64,000 nucleotides of DNA from Dolichospermum sp. FACHB-1091 (GCF_014697585.1 NZ_JACJSB010000016.1:1-64000); one strand, 5' to 3'; shown: positions 56,030-64,000, counted from the first letter of the stretch. Program-made: numbers and translations. The notes: generated by a model from the letters alone, not told the origin.

Positions 56030-56075
56030 AGAATATTGCTGAATTTGTCTGAAAAATCAGCAATTTATCAACACT

Positions 56076-56618
56076 TTACCATTGATTAAATAGGTGAATA
56101 TCAAAATCATTATAAAATTGCAAACGAGCAGTTCCCACAACTAAATTATTTGTCTTTTCACCAGAAGAAATAACATGAACTTGAAATAGATAAATACCTT
56201 CACTGACGGGATTATAAAAAGGTTTTAAGGCAATAGTAATTGTTTGATTTGCAGAAATTGGTTTATCAAAAGTAGCAATGATAGTTTGTGGTTGAGTTGA
56301 ACTCTTGGCTAAGGTAATACCTAGCTTTTCTTTTTGTCCACTTGATTCTACAAAAGCAAAACTGTTTTTCTGATTAAATTCAATATTTTGTACACCTTCT
56401 ATTTGTGTTAAAACAACCTGTTGCAGTTGCCAATTAGCCAGAGATTCTGGTAATTTGATTGTAAAATAATAAGTTGCATCCCAAGAACCTGTTTGATTGT
56501 AACTGGTTTTCGCAGTTAACAACGGTTTTGATGGTATCCCGTAGGTAGTAGGTACAGATAGCAAAAAGATTCCTGTACTAATAGCTAGAGTTTTACAAAG
56601 AGTTTTAAAGCTGTTCAT
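56076..56618 (-). CDS. DUF2808 domain-containing exported protein
   Basis: A 180-residue protein with a clear signal peptide (ALAISTGIFLLSVPTTYG) and a beta-rich DUF2808 domain (WQLQQVVLTQIEGVQNIEF...FYNPVSEGIYLFQVHVISSG...VGTARLQFYN). The family is cyanobacterial and of unknown function, probably periplasmic or surface-exposed. Confidence 0.82.
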   Translation of the reverse strand: MNSFKTLCKTLAISTGIFLLSVPTTYGIPSKPLLTAKTSYNQTGSWDATYYFTIKLPESLANWQLQQVVLTQIEGVQNIEFNQKNSFAFVESSGQKEKLGITLAKSSTQPQTIIATFDKPISANQTITIALKPFYNPVSEGIYLFQVHVISSGEKTNNLVVGTARLQFYNDFDIHLFNQW

Positions 56619-56881
56619 ATTTTTAGGATTTGATATTTTAAATGGGTTTTTCTATTGCATTATACCCTTTCAATTTAGCAAGTGAAAGTCACTAATAATT
56701 ACACATATTAGTTAATTTTAATTGTCCTAATTCCTATCTGATTAGGTGGATTAAATGAGAGGTTATATTGCAATACTGATCAGTTAACTAAATATAGCTT
56801 GAGTTTCTTTCGTCAAGCCAACCTACAGAGCGATAAAATAATTATATCAAGAGAGATGTAAATAAGTTGGAGACAGTGCAA
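56619..56881. repeat. Intergenic region with a degenerate GTAGGTTGG repeat
   Basis: Bases 56808-56827 (cgtcaagccaacctacag) look like the right end of the GTAGGTTGGGTT element at 34408 and 59371. The rest is AT-rich promoter DNA. Confidence 0.4.
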
Positions 56882-57646
56882 ATGGAAAATCCGTTTCCTG
56901 GGATGAATCCGTATTTAGAACAACCTGAATTGTGGCATCAGGTACATAACCGTTTGATTGTCGCTATAGCTGATGATTTAACTCCTCAAATTGCCCCTAA
57001 ATACAGAGTTTCTATTGAGGAGCGAGTTTACACAAGTGTAGATGATATTTTTCTAGTGGGAATTGCTGATGTAGCTGTTGCCAAAAGAAATAATAATGCA
57101 GAAACTGGGACAACTTTAAGTACTACAAAACTGGTAGAACCTAGTAAAGTTAAAGTTCCCATGTATGAGGAGGTAATTGAGCGATTTTTAGAAGTAAAAG
57201 CCACACAAAGCCGGGAAGTAGTGACTGTAATTGAAATACTTTCTCCGAAAAATAAACGGTCTAAGGAAGGTAGAACAGTTTACGAAACCAAGCGACAGAA
57301 AATTTTAGCATCTGCAACTAATTTAGTGGAAATTGATTTATTGAGATTAGGTGAATCCTTGCCAATTTTAGGAGCAAATAAAAGCGATTATCACATTTTA
57401 GTTAGCCGTAGTCATCAGCGACCAGATGCAGACCTTTACAGTTTTGATTTACAAGATCCTATTCCTGTTTTTCCTGTTCCTTTGCGTTCGGGAGAAGATG
57501 AACCTGTGATTGATTTACAGAGGTTACTTAATGAAATCTATGAACGCGCTAGATTTGATTTAGCAATTGATTATTCACAAATTCTAAAACCTGCTTTATC
57601 CTCTGAACAGGAAACTTGGGTAAGGGAGATTTTAGATAATATTTAG
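56882..57646 (+). CDS. DUF4058 family protein
   Basis: 254 residues from the ATG at 56882, with GGAG 10 bp upstream. The opening NPFPGMNPYLEQPELWHQVHN is the DUF4058 signature. VVTVIEILSPKNKR and LVEIDLLRLGE suggest a PD-(D/E)xK-like or restriction-fold core (E-I-x-S-P-x-N-K). Function is unknown. Its last 30 codons are duplicated at 58806-58895 (see the direct repeats). Confidence 0.8.
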   Translation: MENPFPGMNPYLEQPELWHQVHNRLIVAIADDLTPQIAPKYRVSIEERVYTSVDDIFLVGIADVAVAKRNNNAETGTTLSTTKLVEPSKVKVPMYEEVIERFLEVKATQSREVVTVIEILSPKNKRSKEGRTVYETKRQKILASATNLVEIDLLRLGESLPILGANKSDYHILVSRSHQRPDADLYSFDLQDPIPVFPVPLRSGEDEPVIDLQRLLNEIYERARFDLAIDYSQILKPALSSEQETWVREILDNI

Positions 57647-57836
57647 ACAGTGGAATTATAGGTAGGATTTTAGCTTACAACCTTTCCTAAAAAACTGTCG
57701 AAAGAATTACTATTTATTAACCCATTTTCTGCCAATACTCGACGCACAGCTACCAAATGCACAGGTTGAACATACACCTGTTGTGCGTAAGCTGGCAAAA
57801 TGACCAAAGTTCCTGACAATGGATATTGATAGATTT
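57557..57836. repeat. 280-bp direct repeat, left copy
   Basis: It aligns without gaps to 58806-59085 (constant offset 1249), with scattered substitutions. It covers the 3' end of the DUF4058 gene and the 3' part of a HicA-like toxin. The two copies bracket the DUF4351 gene. Confidence 0.85.
57670..57836 (-). pseudogene. HicA-like toxin fragment, duplicate of the gene at 58919
   Basis: The reverse frame reads YQYPLSGTLVILPAYAQQ, then VHLVAVRRVLAENGLINSN and a stop. It matches the C-terminal two thirds of the toxin at 58919-59170. The 5' part is missing at the repeat edge. The frame is still clean, so the truncation came from rearrangement, not from slow decay. Confidence 0.75.
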
Positions 57837-57842
57837 AATGAA

Positions 57843-58751
57843 TTAGATTAAGTGTTGGGTTAACCAAGCTTCTAAATCAGCAACACTAGAAAAGTCTAAT
57901 AATGCCTCTCCTAAATTTTCTAACTGTTCAATTGATAATCCTGTAATTCGCTCGATTAATAACGCATCAATTTCACCAATCCGACGATGTAGTAAACGCA
58001 GTATTAAGTTTTTTTCTCCTTCTTGCTTTCCTTCTTGTCTTCCTTCTTCTTTAGCTTGTTCTCTATTTCTTTGATAAAGTGGTTCTAGTCGCATAATTAA
58101 CTCCCTATCATCTGTTTCTAGTTTTTGATTTACTCTCAAATTTTCGCGCAAGTTGTAAACTAATTCCAGGGTGGTTTTTTGGTAAGGGTGATCTAATGGT
58201 AACGCTTGCAACTCGATAATTGCTTGTGATTGTACGCTTCCCCTACCTAAAAGCCTCAACCATAAAGTCTCCGGTGTTTGTGGTAGTTGGTGTATTACCA
58301 CAATTGCTGTTCGCAAGGGATCTGCTAAAAAGTGTACTCCCGATAACCAACCTTCTTTTTGGATAGTTCTAAAGCTAGATAAACGAGTTTCAGAGATAGT
58401 GGGGGTTAAAATCCACAATTTAGGAATTTCTGACTCCTGAAGTTTGATTTTATTGGCTTTGGCTTCTCGTCGCAATGAAGCCTTGACTTCTAATAACTTG
58501 AGAATACAGTCGCAGATTTCATCGCTAGAAGCTGGATTGCGGTATGGTTCTATTATTGCAGGATTTTCGGCAAGTCTTCCTAGTAACCCCAGTATTTGTA
58601 ATTTAGAACTTTGTTGTTTAGCAGGTGTGAATAAAACATCAATTTCTTTAATTTCTCCTGAGACTTTTTCTGATGCTTTGACTTCTCCATAATCTTTTAA
58701 TAATTCTTCTAGATAGTCTTTGGCGAATTTATCATGTATAAACCTAGTCAT
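57843..58751 (-). CDS. Rpn-like DUF4351 protein (PD-(D/E)xK nuclease-like)
   Basis: 302 residues. The N-terminal half resembles the transposase_31/Rpn nuclease fold, with GEIKEIDVLFTP and LLEVKASLRRE as candidate catalytic D and ExK. A coiled, charged linker (REQAKEEGRQEGKQEGEK) leads to the DUF4351 domain (LILRLLHRRIGEI...IEQLENLGEALLDFSSVADLEAWL). Rpn proteins promote RecA-independent recombination in E. coli. This gene lies between long direct repeats, which fits. Confidence 0.78.
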   Translation of the reverse strand: MTRFIHDKFAKDYLEELLKDYGEVKASEKVSGEIKEIDVLFTPAKQQSSKLQILGLLGRLAENPAIIEPYRNPASSDEICDCILKLLEVKASLRREAKANKIKLQESEIPKLWILTPTISETRLSSFRTIQKEGWLSGVHFLADPLRTAIVVIHQLPQTPETLWLRLLGRGSVQSQAIIELQALPLDHPYQKTTLELVYNLRENLRVNQKLETDDRELIMRLEPLYQRNREQAKEEGRQEGKQEGEKNLILRLLHRRIGEIDALLIERITGLSIEQLENLGEALLDFSSVADLEAWLTQHLI

Positions 58752-58805
58752 TAAATTTTAATTTTGAGTAAAATCTGGGAAATAACTTAGACTTCTATTA
58801 TATAG

Positions 58806-59085
58806 CATTTAGCAATTGATTATGCACAAGTTCTGAAACCTGCTTTATCTTTTGAACAGGAAACTTGGGTAAGGGAGATTTTGGATAAAATTTAGACAGT
58901 GTAATTATAGGTGAAATTTTAGCTTGCAACCTTTGCTAAAAAACTGTCCAAAGAATTGGTACTGATTAACCCATTTTCTACCAATATTCGACGTACAGCT
59001 ACCAAATGCACAGGTTGAATATAAGCCTTTTGTTCGTAAGCTGGTAAAATGACCAAAGTTCCTGACAATGGATATTGATAGATTT
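58806..59085. repeat. 280-bp direct repeat, right copy
   Basis: The right copy of the repeat at 57557-57836. It contains a severed DUF4058 3' end (58806-58895, in frame to TAG) followed by the 3' part of the intact toxin gene. Confidence 0.85.
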
Positions 59086-59170
59086 GTTGAGAACCTGTTG
59101 TTGGTACTTTAGTAAAACCTATTTTGAAAAGCAACTGTTCTAGGTCAGTAAACTGAATATCTCTAACCAT
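58919..59170 (-). CDS. HicA-like small toxin (YcfA fold)
   Basis: 83 residues with the HicA-type pattern: LEQLLFKIGFTKVPTTGSQ, YQYPLSGTLVILPAYEQ, then ...AVRRILVENGLIS. The usual catalytic His of the G-S-H-x-x-Y motif is replaced (GSQQIY), so toxin activity is uncertain. A short frame ends 6 bp past its start and may be the partner. It is the full copy of the fragment at 57670. Confidence 0.6.
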   Translation of the reverse strand: MVRDIQFTDLEQLLFKIGFTKVPTTGSQQIYQYPLSGTLVILPAYEQKAYIQPVHLVAVRRILVENGLISTNSLDSFLAKVAS

Positions 59171-59315
59171 GATGACGAATCACTCCCTTTAACTGTTTTA
59201 AAATATCATTCCGGTATTCAGCGAATTTCTGAATTGCCTCTTGATCTAGTATATTTGTTTTGGGCAAATGAACGGTAACACTTTCACCAACTTTAGATAG
59301 ATCAAAACTTGGCAA
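59163..59315 (-). CDS. Small ORF overlapping the HicA-like gene, possible antitoxin remnant
   Basis: From a TTG at 59315 the reverse frame encodes 50 residues (LPSFDLSKVGESVTVHLPK...AEYRNDILKQLKGVIRHHG). It stops at 59163, overlapping the next ATG. No ATG start exists and a stop lies just upstream, so the 5' end is probably lost. The overlap is typical of toxin-antitoxin pairs. The identity is not recognised. Confidence 0.4.
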   Translation of the reverse strand: MPSFDLSKVGESVTVHLPKTNILDQEAIQKFAEYRNDILKQLKGVIRHHG

Positions 59316-59621
59316 AGTTTAGCAAGTGGAGCTTATTAATGATTACAATAGTCTTTGGTTAAGAGTTTTTGTAGGTTGGGTTAAGCGACAGCGCAACCCA
59401 ACAAACGTCCGTAAATGTTGGGTTTCCTAACGTCAACCCAACCTACCTGATTTAATGTTTTTAGATTATAACTACCTGACAAATAATGTATTGGTGATGC
59501 TTGTATATTTTATCAGAAGTTAGGCATAACGCAATCATAAAATAATCATTAATTATACAGGATTGGATGTATTTGGGTTTACGGTAGTATTTAGTTCTTT
59601 AACTTTTATCTTATATATCCC
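59316..59621. other. Intergenic region with the second GTAGGTTGGGTT element
   Basis: 306 bp. Apart from the element at 59371-59446, it is AT-rich DNA with no recognised gene. Confidence 0.5.
59371..59446. mobile_element. MITE-like palindrome with GTAGGTTGGGTT ends, copy 2
   Basis: The 76-bp element begins GTAGGTTGGGTTAAGCG and ends CAACCCAACCTAC. It is inverted relative to the copy at 34408-34484. Confidence 0.7.
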
Positions 59622-59933
59622 ATGAAACCTCAAGATGTAGTTGAAATTTACAATACCGCAAAGAAAGTGATCGCACCATTTTCCTGGGTCAAGTCAGCCA
59701 CTGAAACCTTCCAGTTTTACATGAATGCTGGAAAGTGGGTTTGGAAAACGATTTCTGATTCTTCTAATTCTGATAGGTCGGGGCAGTGGCGCGTTACGGT
59801 TCGTCCAAAGTACGGAAGGGATTTTGGTGCGGTTAACGATCAGCACTTTTACTTTGAATCTAAATCGGATGCACAAGATTTCGTAGACATGAAGGAACTA
59901 ACTGATACCGAGTCAATGTTTCTAATTTCGTAG
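59622..59933 (+). CDS. Small hypothetical protein, C-terminus changed by a 47-bp duplication
   Basis: 103 residues. The family is not recognised. It has an amphipathic N-terminus (KPQDVVEIYNTAKKVIAPF) and a beta-rich C-terminal half (WRVTVRPKYGRDFG...HFYFESKSDAQDFVDMK). After TDTES the frame runs into a repeated 47 bp and ends MFLIS. Without the duplication it would end IVYIYKPRG, with a stop at 59990-59992. The original protein was therefore about 105 residues. Confidence 0.65.
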   Translation: MKPQDVVEIYNTAKKVIAPFSWVKSATETFQFYMNAGKWVWKTISDSSNSDRSGQWRVTVRPKYGRDFGAVNDQHFYFESKSDAQDFVDMKELTDTESMFLIS

Positions 59934-59971
59934 ACATGAAGGAACTAACTGATACCGAGTCAATTGTTTAC
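59878..59971. repeat. 47-bp tandem duplication
   Basis: The segment beginning atttcgtagacatgaagg at 59878 is repeated exactly 47 bp later at 59925. Because 47 is not a multiple of three, it shifts the frame of the small gene. Confidence 0.85.
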
Positions 59972-60021
59972 ATTTATAAGCCGAGAGGATAAGTTATGGA
60001 TTAGACATTTCCGAAAAATAA

Positions 60022-60051
60022 TGTAGAGACGTTCCATGGAACATCTCTACA
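60022..60051. repeat. Palindromic repeat TGTAGAGACGTTC, copy A
   Basis: 30 nt; the two arms pair around CCATGG with one mismatch. It is a dispersed cyanobacterial repeat, with copy B at 60295-60324 and a half copy at 51699-51738. Confidence 0.6.
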
Positions 60052-60294
60052 ATGGTTTCAAACTATGGACATAAAATGTAGTGCGATGCTTGCGGCAGCA
60101 GTTAGCGATCGCACCATAGGTATCGCACTTTAACCAGAAATAGCGATAGACAAAATTGGCGATCGCCTGATACTTTCGCAATAGTTCTATTTTTTTGTAA
60201 ATCAAACGAGATTCCTATACAAAATTAGCAGTTGTAGCGGCTAAAACCTATCCACAATAGACGTGTCCATTACATAAGCGTTTTCTAAAACCCC

Positions 60295-60324
60295 TGTAAA
60301 GACGTTCTATAGAACGTCTCTACA
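60295..60324. repeat. Palindromic repeat TGTAAAGACGTTC, copy B
   Basis: 30 nt; the arms pair around CTATAG with one mismatch. Same family as copy A. Confidence 0.6.
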
Positions 60325-60453
60325 TTAATTTTCACCAAATATCTAATAAATAATAGTATAGCGATCGCCTACACCAGTGCGGAAAGCGATCGCTCCATTT
60401 AAATGAGTAGACACTGAAAGTACAATAAAATTATCCTTCATTTAAACCCCATC

Positions 60454-60675
60454 ATGGTTATCCCGGAACTCGAACAACAACTCCTTCAGCTTTCGCATAA
60501 CGATAAACTGTATATTATTCAACTCCTTGCCCAAAGCCTAACTACAGGTAATACCAACTCAGAACAACCTACTAAAATCTCAGAATTTTTCCGTCAATCC
60601 CCCTTGGCTGAACTCGCTGAAGAACTCGACTTGAACCGCGATCGCAGTCTACCCCGCGATACCTTCAACCCATGA
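60454..60675 (+). CDS. Antitoxin of a VapBC-type pair
   Basis: 73 residues: a helical N-terminus (PELEQQLLQLSHNDKLYIIQLLAQSL) and a polar C-terminus ending in LNRDRSLPRDTFNP, a layout seen in cyanobacterial antitoxins paired with PIN toxins. The stop overlaps the start of the toxin gene by 4 bases (ATGA). It would bind and neutralise the PIN protein and repress the operon. Confidence 0.75.
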   Translation: MVIPELEQQLLQLSHNDKLYIIQLLAQSLTTGNTNSEQPTKISEFFRQSPLAELAEELDLNRDRSLPRDTFNP

Positions 60676-61091
60676 CCTACCTTCTTGATACTTGTCTAAT
60701 TTCTGAACTTGTTGCCAAACAACCAAATCAAAAAGTTTTAGATTGGGTAGATGCCCAAGTTCCAGAAACACTTTACCTCAGTGTAATTACTATTGGCGAA
60801 ATCGCTAGAGGCATCTGTAAACTTACTCCATCTAAAAGAAAAGAATCTCTCACAACTTGGCTAAATGAAACCCTACCCAATCGCTTTGAAAACAGAATCT
60901 TAACTATAGATGTCTCCACAATGGTGTTATGGGGAAATTTAATCTGTCAACTAGAACAGAATGGCCGACCTTTACCCGCTATGGATTCTTTAATTGCCGC
61001 TATCGCACTTCAACACTCTCTATCACTTGTTACTCGTAACGAAAAAGATTTTGCTGGTACTGGAGTTGTCATCATTAATCCTTGGTCTTGA
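60672..61091 (+). CDS. vapC: PIN-domain toxin (VapC)
   Basis: 139 residues. The acidic PIN residues are visible: Asp in YLLDTCLISELV, Glu in TIGEIARGI, Asp in AMDSLIAAIAL, and a C-terminal TRNEKDF. VapC toxins are Mg2+-dependent ribonucleases that often cut tRNA. It is translationally coupled to the antitoxin. The motifs are intact. Confidence 0.88.
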   Translation: MTYLLDTCLISELVAKQPNQKVLDWVDAQVPETLYLSVITIGEIARGICKLTPSKRKESLTTWLNETLPNRFENRILTIDVSTMVLWGNLICQLEQNGRPLPAMDSLIAAIALQHSLSLVTRNEKDFAGTGVVIINPWS

Positions 61092-61162
61092 CTTTTAGAA
61101 AAAATATGCCAAACTAATATTTAGATACTCTAATTATTTGAAAAAGGAAGTGTCTTCCAATC

Positions 61163-62017
61163 GTGACGAAACTTACGGGAAGAATAGAATCTGCGGAAAT
61201 ATCTGCACAAGTCCCAAAGTCGCTAATATTGCAAACCTTGGAACTGACGCGCCGCTTTGAAAAATTTACAGCCGTTGATAACTTAAATATCTCCGTAACA
61301 GCAGGAGAGGTTTTTGGTTTACTAGGTCCCAACGGTGCGGGAAAAAGTACAGTAATTAAGATGTTAACTACCTTGCTACCAGTCAGTAGCGGAAAAGCAT
61401 ACTTAGCCGGTTATGATGTGACTCGTCAACCTGATGCAGTCAGAAGAGTAATAGGTTATGTACCCCAGGCTTTATCAGCAGATGGGACTTTAACAGGTTA
61501 TGAAAATCTTTTAATATTTTCCAAATTGTATGATATTCCGCCTCGACGCAGAAAACAGCAAATTGCTGAGGTGCTGGAATTTATGGGTTTAGAGGATGCA
61601 GCACATCGCTTAGTGAGAACCTTCTCTGGAGGAATGATTCGTAAGTTAGAAATTGCCCAAGCCATTTTACATCAACCCCAAATCTTATTTCTAGATGAGC
61701 CAACAGTGGGATTAGATCCAGTTGCAAGAACCCAAGTATGGCAACTTGTACAGCAACTCCGTAGAGAGTACGGTACAACGATCTTTTTAACTACCCACTT
61801 TTTAGAAGAAGCGGATAATCTTTGTAACCGAGTGGTGATTATGAACCAAGGTAAAGAAATTATCACCGGTTCACCTTCAGAATTAAAAGCTGTCATAGAA
61901 AAACCAGACGCAACTTTAGATGATGTCTTCATCCACTACGCAGGAAATCAATTAGTATCAGGAGTGAGTTACAGTGAAACTGCAAGAACTAGACGTACCT
62001 CCCAACGATTGGGTTGA
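61163..62017 (+). CDS. ABC exporter ATP-binding protein (DrrA family)
   Basis: 284 residues from a GTG at 61163. Walker A is LGPNGAGKST, the signature is FSGGMIRKLEIAQAIL, Walker B is ILFLDEPTVGLDP, and the switch His is LTTHFLEEADNL. The C-terminal TLDDVFIHYAGNQ is typical of the daunorubicin-resistance type. The gene overlaps the permease by 44 bp, so they form one exporter. The substrate is unknown, probably a lipid or drug-like compound. Confidence 0.9.
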   Translation: MTKLTGRIESAEISAQVPKSLILQTLELTRRFEKFTAVDNLNISVTAGEVFGLLGPNGAGKSTVIKMLTTLLPVSSGKAYLAGYDVTRQPDAVRRVIGYVPQALSADGTLTGYENLLIFSKLYDIPPRRRKQQIAEVLEFMGLEDAAHRLVRTFSGGMIRKLEIAQAILHQPQILFLDEPTVGLDPVARTQVWQLVQQLRREYGTTIFLTTHFLEEADNLCNRVVIMNQGKEIITGSPSELKAVIEKPDATLDDVFIHYAGNQLVSGVSYSETARTRRTSQRLG

Positions 62018-62828
62018 ACCGAAATATAATCGCCCCAAAGGGATTTTTTCTGGCATCAAAGAACTATTTACCAAAACCCTGGTAATTACTGAGTTAGAAG
62101 TACGAAAACTGCGCCATGATCCTAGTGATTTAGTGATTAGGGCTGTACAACCGGCTTTATGGCTAATTATTTTTGGACAAGTTTTTACTCGCACTCGTGC
62201 TATCCCTACAGGTAATATACCTTACTTGGATTTTATGACTCCCGGTATTTTGGCTCAAAGTGCCTTATTTGTGGCCATTTTCTCTGGGGGAATGACGTTA
62301 ATTTGGGAACGCGATTTAGGCATTGTTCATAAATTTCTGGCCGCACCCATCCCCCGCGCTGCCATTGTTTTAGGTAAAGGTGTAGCTTCTGGTGTGCGTT
62401 GCTTTTCTCAAGTGGTGTTTATTTATATCTTGGCTTTGTTGTTAGGTGTACACTTAAATCACAATCCTTTGGCTTTTTTACAAGTAGTTTTGATTGTGTT
62501 TTTAGGTGCTGGTTGTTTTTGTACTTTTTCCTTAATTATCGGTTGTTTGGTGAAATCACGGGAAAGGTTTACAGGAATTGGGCAATTAATCACCATGCCG
62601 TTATTTTTTGCCAGTAATGCGATCTATCCTATTTCCTTGATGCCAAGTTGGTTAAAATTAATTTCTCACTTGAATCCTTTGACTTATGAAGTGGATGCTT
62701 TACGCGGTGCAATGCTGGCCAATGGCTCAAGTATTTATGGATTTGGGTTAGATTGTACAATTCTCTTGCTAACATTAATAGGTTTAACCTACATCTGTGG
62801 CCGACTTTATCCACGGGTAGCAATGTAA
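61974..62828 (+). CDS. ABC-2 type permease (DrrB family)
   Basis: 284 residues from a GTG at 61974. It has six hydrophobic segments and the ABC-2 signature in the last third (MPLFFASNAIYPISLMPSWLKLISHLNPLTYEVDALRG). It forms the membrane part of the exporter with the ATPase before it. The MarR gene follows after 19 bp. Confidence 0.9.
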   Translation: MKLQELDVPPNDWVEPKYNRPKGIFSGIKELFTKTLVITELEVRKLRHDPSDLVIRAVQPALWLIIFGQVFTRTRAIPTGNIPYLDFMTPGILAQSALFVAIFSGGMTLIWERDLGIVHKFLAAPIPRAAIVLGKGVASGVRCFSQVVFIYILALLLGVHLNHNPLAFLQVVLIVFLGAGCFCTFSLIIGCLVKSRERFTGIGQLITMPLFFASNAIYPISLMPSWLKLISHLNPLTYEVDALRGAMLANGSSIYGFGLDCTILLLTLIGLTYICGRLYPRVAM

Positions 62829-62847
62829 TCTGGAGAAAAACAGTCTT

Positions 62848-63306
62848 ATGAGTTTGGATAAACCCTCTAAAGAATGTGCAGCTAGGGTGATGGAAACAGT
62901 TCCCTTATTGATGCGGTTTATCCGAGCCGAAATGCGGACTCACAGTTCTGACTCTTTATCTATACCACAATTGCGATCGCTCGCGTTTCTCAATCGCAAT
63001 CCTGGTGCATCCTTGTCTGAGGTAGCAGAACATTTAGGTGTCACCTGTGCTACAGCATCCACAACTATAGAAAAATTAGTGCAACGAAATCTGGTGCAAC
63101 GTACAGATAACCCTCAAGAACGACGGCGAGTAGTCCTGAATTTGACGAGAGAGGGAAAACTGCTTTTAGAGCAGTCCCAGGAAAAAACTCGCGGGGAAAT
63201 TGCGGAAATTCTGGAGGGTTTGACACCAGAACAAGTATCAAAAATTGAAGAAGGGTTAAGTCTACTAAAAAATGTCTTTGAGCAAACAGAAACAAATCCT
63301 CCCTAA
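62848..63306 (+). CDS. MarR-family transcriptional regulator
   Basis: 152 residues. The winged helix is SLSEVAEHLGVTCATASTTIEKLVQRNLVQRTDNPQERRRVVLNLT, with the wing R-x-x-N-P-x-x-R-R. N- and C-terminal helices make the dimer. It sits in the exporter operon and probably represses it until a ligand binds. The MFS gene overlaps its end by 35 bp. Confidence 0.9.
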   Translation: MSLDKPSKECAARVMETVPLLMRFIRAEMRTHSSDSLSIPQLRSLAFLNRNPGASLSEVAEHLGVTCATASTTIEKLVQRNLVQRTDNPQERRRVVLNLTREGKLLLEQSQEKTRGEIAEILEGLTPEQVSKIEEGLSLLKNVFEQTETNPP

Positions 63307-64000
63307 TATTCAGGCTGCACACGATCCTTTTGCAGCCATGAGATATCGAGATTATCGGTTATTTACTATTGGGCGTGTTCTCTTATTTACAGGAGGACAA
63401 ATGCAAACCGTGGCCATTGGTTGGGAATTATACGAGCGTACCCATTCTCCTTTGGCGCTGGGTGGAGTGGGATTAGCCCAAGTAACACCCATGATATTAC
63501 TCACATTAATAGCAGGTCATGTTGCTGATAAGTATAATCGCCAACGCACTACTTTACTAGCAATTTTCCTCCTGGCAGTATGTTCCCTGGTCTTAGGGGT
63601 TATTTCTTATACTCAAGGGGCAATTTTCCTAGTTTATGGCTGTTTAGTATTAATGGGTGTAGCTAGGGCATTTCTCAAACCAGCCAGTGATGCTTTAATG
63701 TTTCAGTTGATACCGACTAATCTTTTTTCTAATGCGGCGACTTGGATCAGTAGTAGCTTTCAATTAGCATCGGTGATAGGTCCATCCTTGGGAGGATTGG
63801 GTATTGCTTTGTTCAAAAGTGCTACAGGAGTATATGTAGTAGCAGCGATCGCCTCACTATTATGTTTAGCCTCTGTAGCCGCCATTAAACCCCAACCAAC
63901 GAATTTTAGCAAAGAACCAGTATCTTTAAAATCCCTAGCTGCGGGGGCTGAATTTGTCTGGAATAATCAATTAATTCTCGCAGCCATTACCCTTGATTTA
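63272..64000 (+). CDS. MFS transporter (EntS/DHA3-like), partial at the window end
   Basis: From the ATG at 63272, 243 codons are open to the edge. They encode the first six or more transmembrane helices (FAAMRYRDYRLFTIGRVLLFTGG..., GHVADKYNRQRT as the helix 2-3 loop, GVARAFLKPASDALMFQLIP). It continues outside the window. It belongs to the same operon as the ABC exporter and MarR, so it is likely a drug or siderophore exporter under the same control. Confidence 0.85.
   Translation, partial: MSLSKQKQILPNIQAAHDPFAAMRYRDYRLFTIGRVLLFTGGQMQTVAIGWELYERTHSPLALGGVGLAQVTPMILLTLIAGHVADKYNRQRTTLLAIFLLAVCSLVLGVISYTQGAIFLVYGCLVLMGVARAFLKPASDALMFQLIPTNLFSNAATWISSSFQLASVIGPSLGGLGIALFKSATGVYVVAAIASLLCLASVAAIKPQPTNFSKEPVSLKSLAAGAEFVWNNQLILAAITLDL

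Larger units (their letters stand above)
59993..60453. other. Repeat-rich intergenic region
   Basis: 461 bp without a gene. It holds two copies of a palindrome, TGTAGAGACGTTC and its reverse complement (60022-60051 and 60295-60324), and a cluster of HIP1-like gcgatcgc sites (around 60105, 60160, 60361 and 60387). Confidence 0.6.

Overview
The window looks like chromosomal DNA of a filamentous cyanobacterium (Nostocales, Anabaena/Dolichospermum-like). The evidence is the low GC content, scattered GCGATCGC (HIP1) octamers, heptamer tandem repeats and small palindromic repeats, and cyanobacterium-typical families (DUF3352, DUF2808, DUF4058, DUF4351, an SLH-type OprB porin, an M1 aminopeptidase with HEAT repeats). 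Taxonomy below the order is inference. I saw no rRNA, tRNA or CRISPR array.

Layout. 1-12 kb holds a partial ISAs1-type transposase, a hicA remnant, a coupled P-loop ATPase/TPR pair, the aminopeptidase, a DUF3352 protein, a translationally coupled AAA ATPase/DUF4276 pair that resembles a two-gene OLD/PARIS-like defence module, and a nucleoside transporter. 12-16 kb holds an RTX/HAF-repeat secreted protein behind long AT palindromes, a cysteine hydrolase and a cupin. 16-56 kb is dominated by an organosulfur island. It contains a sulfonate ABC system (ssuB, ssuC and two substrate-binding proteins, with a third at 46 kb), ssuD, two TauD-type dioxygenases, a porin, a nitroreductase, a 27-37 kb run of redox and accessory enzymes (aldo/keto reductase, PLP lyase, methyltransferase, GST, DUF442, SDR, flavoprotein, ferredoxin, 2-hydroxyacid dehydrogenase, PhnD-like protein), and a 46-56 kb block with an AprA-like flavoprotein, sulfate-ester-type dioxygenase, dienelactone hydrolase, metY, metX, ferredoxin, HEAT protein and phosphatase. 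The logic is uptake of sulfonates or sulfate esters, oxidative or redox release of sulfur, and assimilation through O-acetylhomoserine.

The most notable non-coding signal is a dyad motif, TACGGTW-N13-ASYGTA-like, which I found six times (17582, 23363, 26847, 44655, 45865, 49653). It always has exactly 13 bases between the hexamers and always sits in intergenic DNA of the organosulfur island. I read it as the operator of an undescribed sulfur regulon.

The island is interrupted at 37-44 kb by a compact type I-like modification locus (an HsdM carrying an HsdR-type nuclease domain, an HsdS, and a third protein with a HEPN-like R-x4-H motif, with no HsdR translocase) and by an intact IS200/IS605 element with tnpA and tnpB. 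That element split a short-chain dehydrogenase gene so cleanly that the empty site and the original C-terminus can be reconstructed. 56-64 kb holds DUF2808 and DUF4058 proteins, an Rpn/DUF4351 nuclease-like gene bracketed by 280-bp direct repeats, a HicA-like toxin, a small gene frameshifted by a 47-bp tandem duplication, a VapBC-type pair, and a DrrAB-type exporter with a MarR regulator and an MFS gene that runs off the window.
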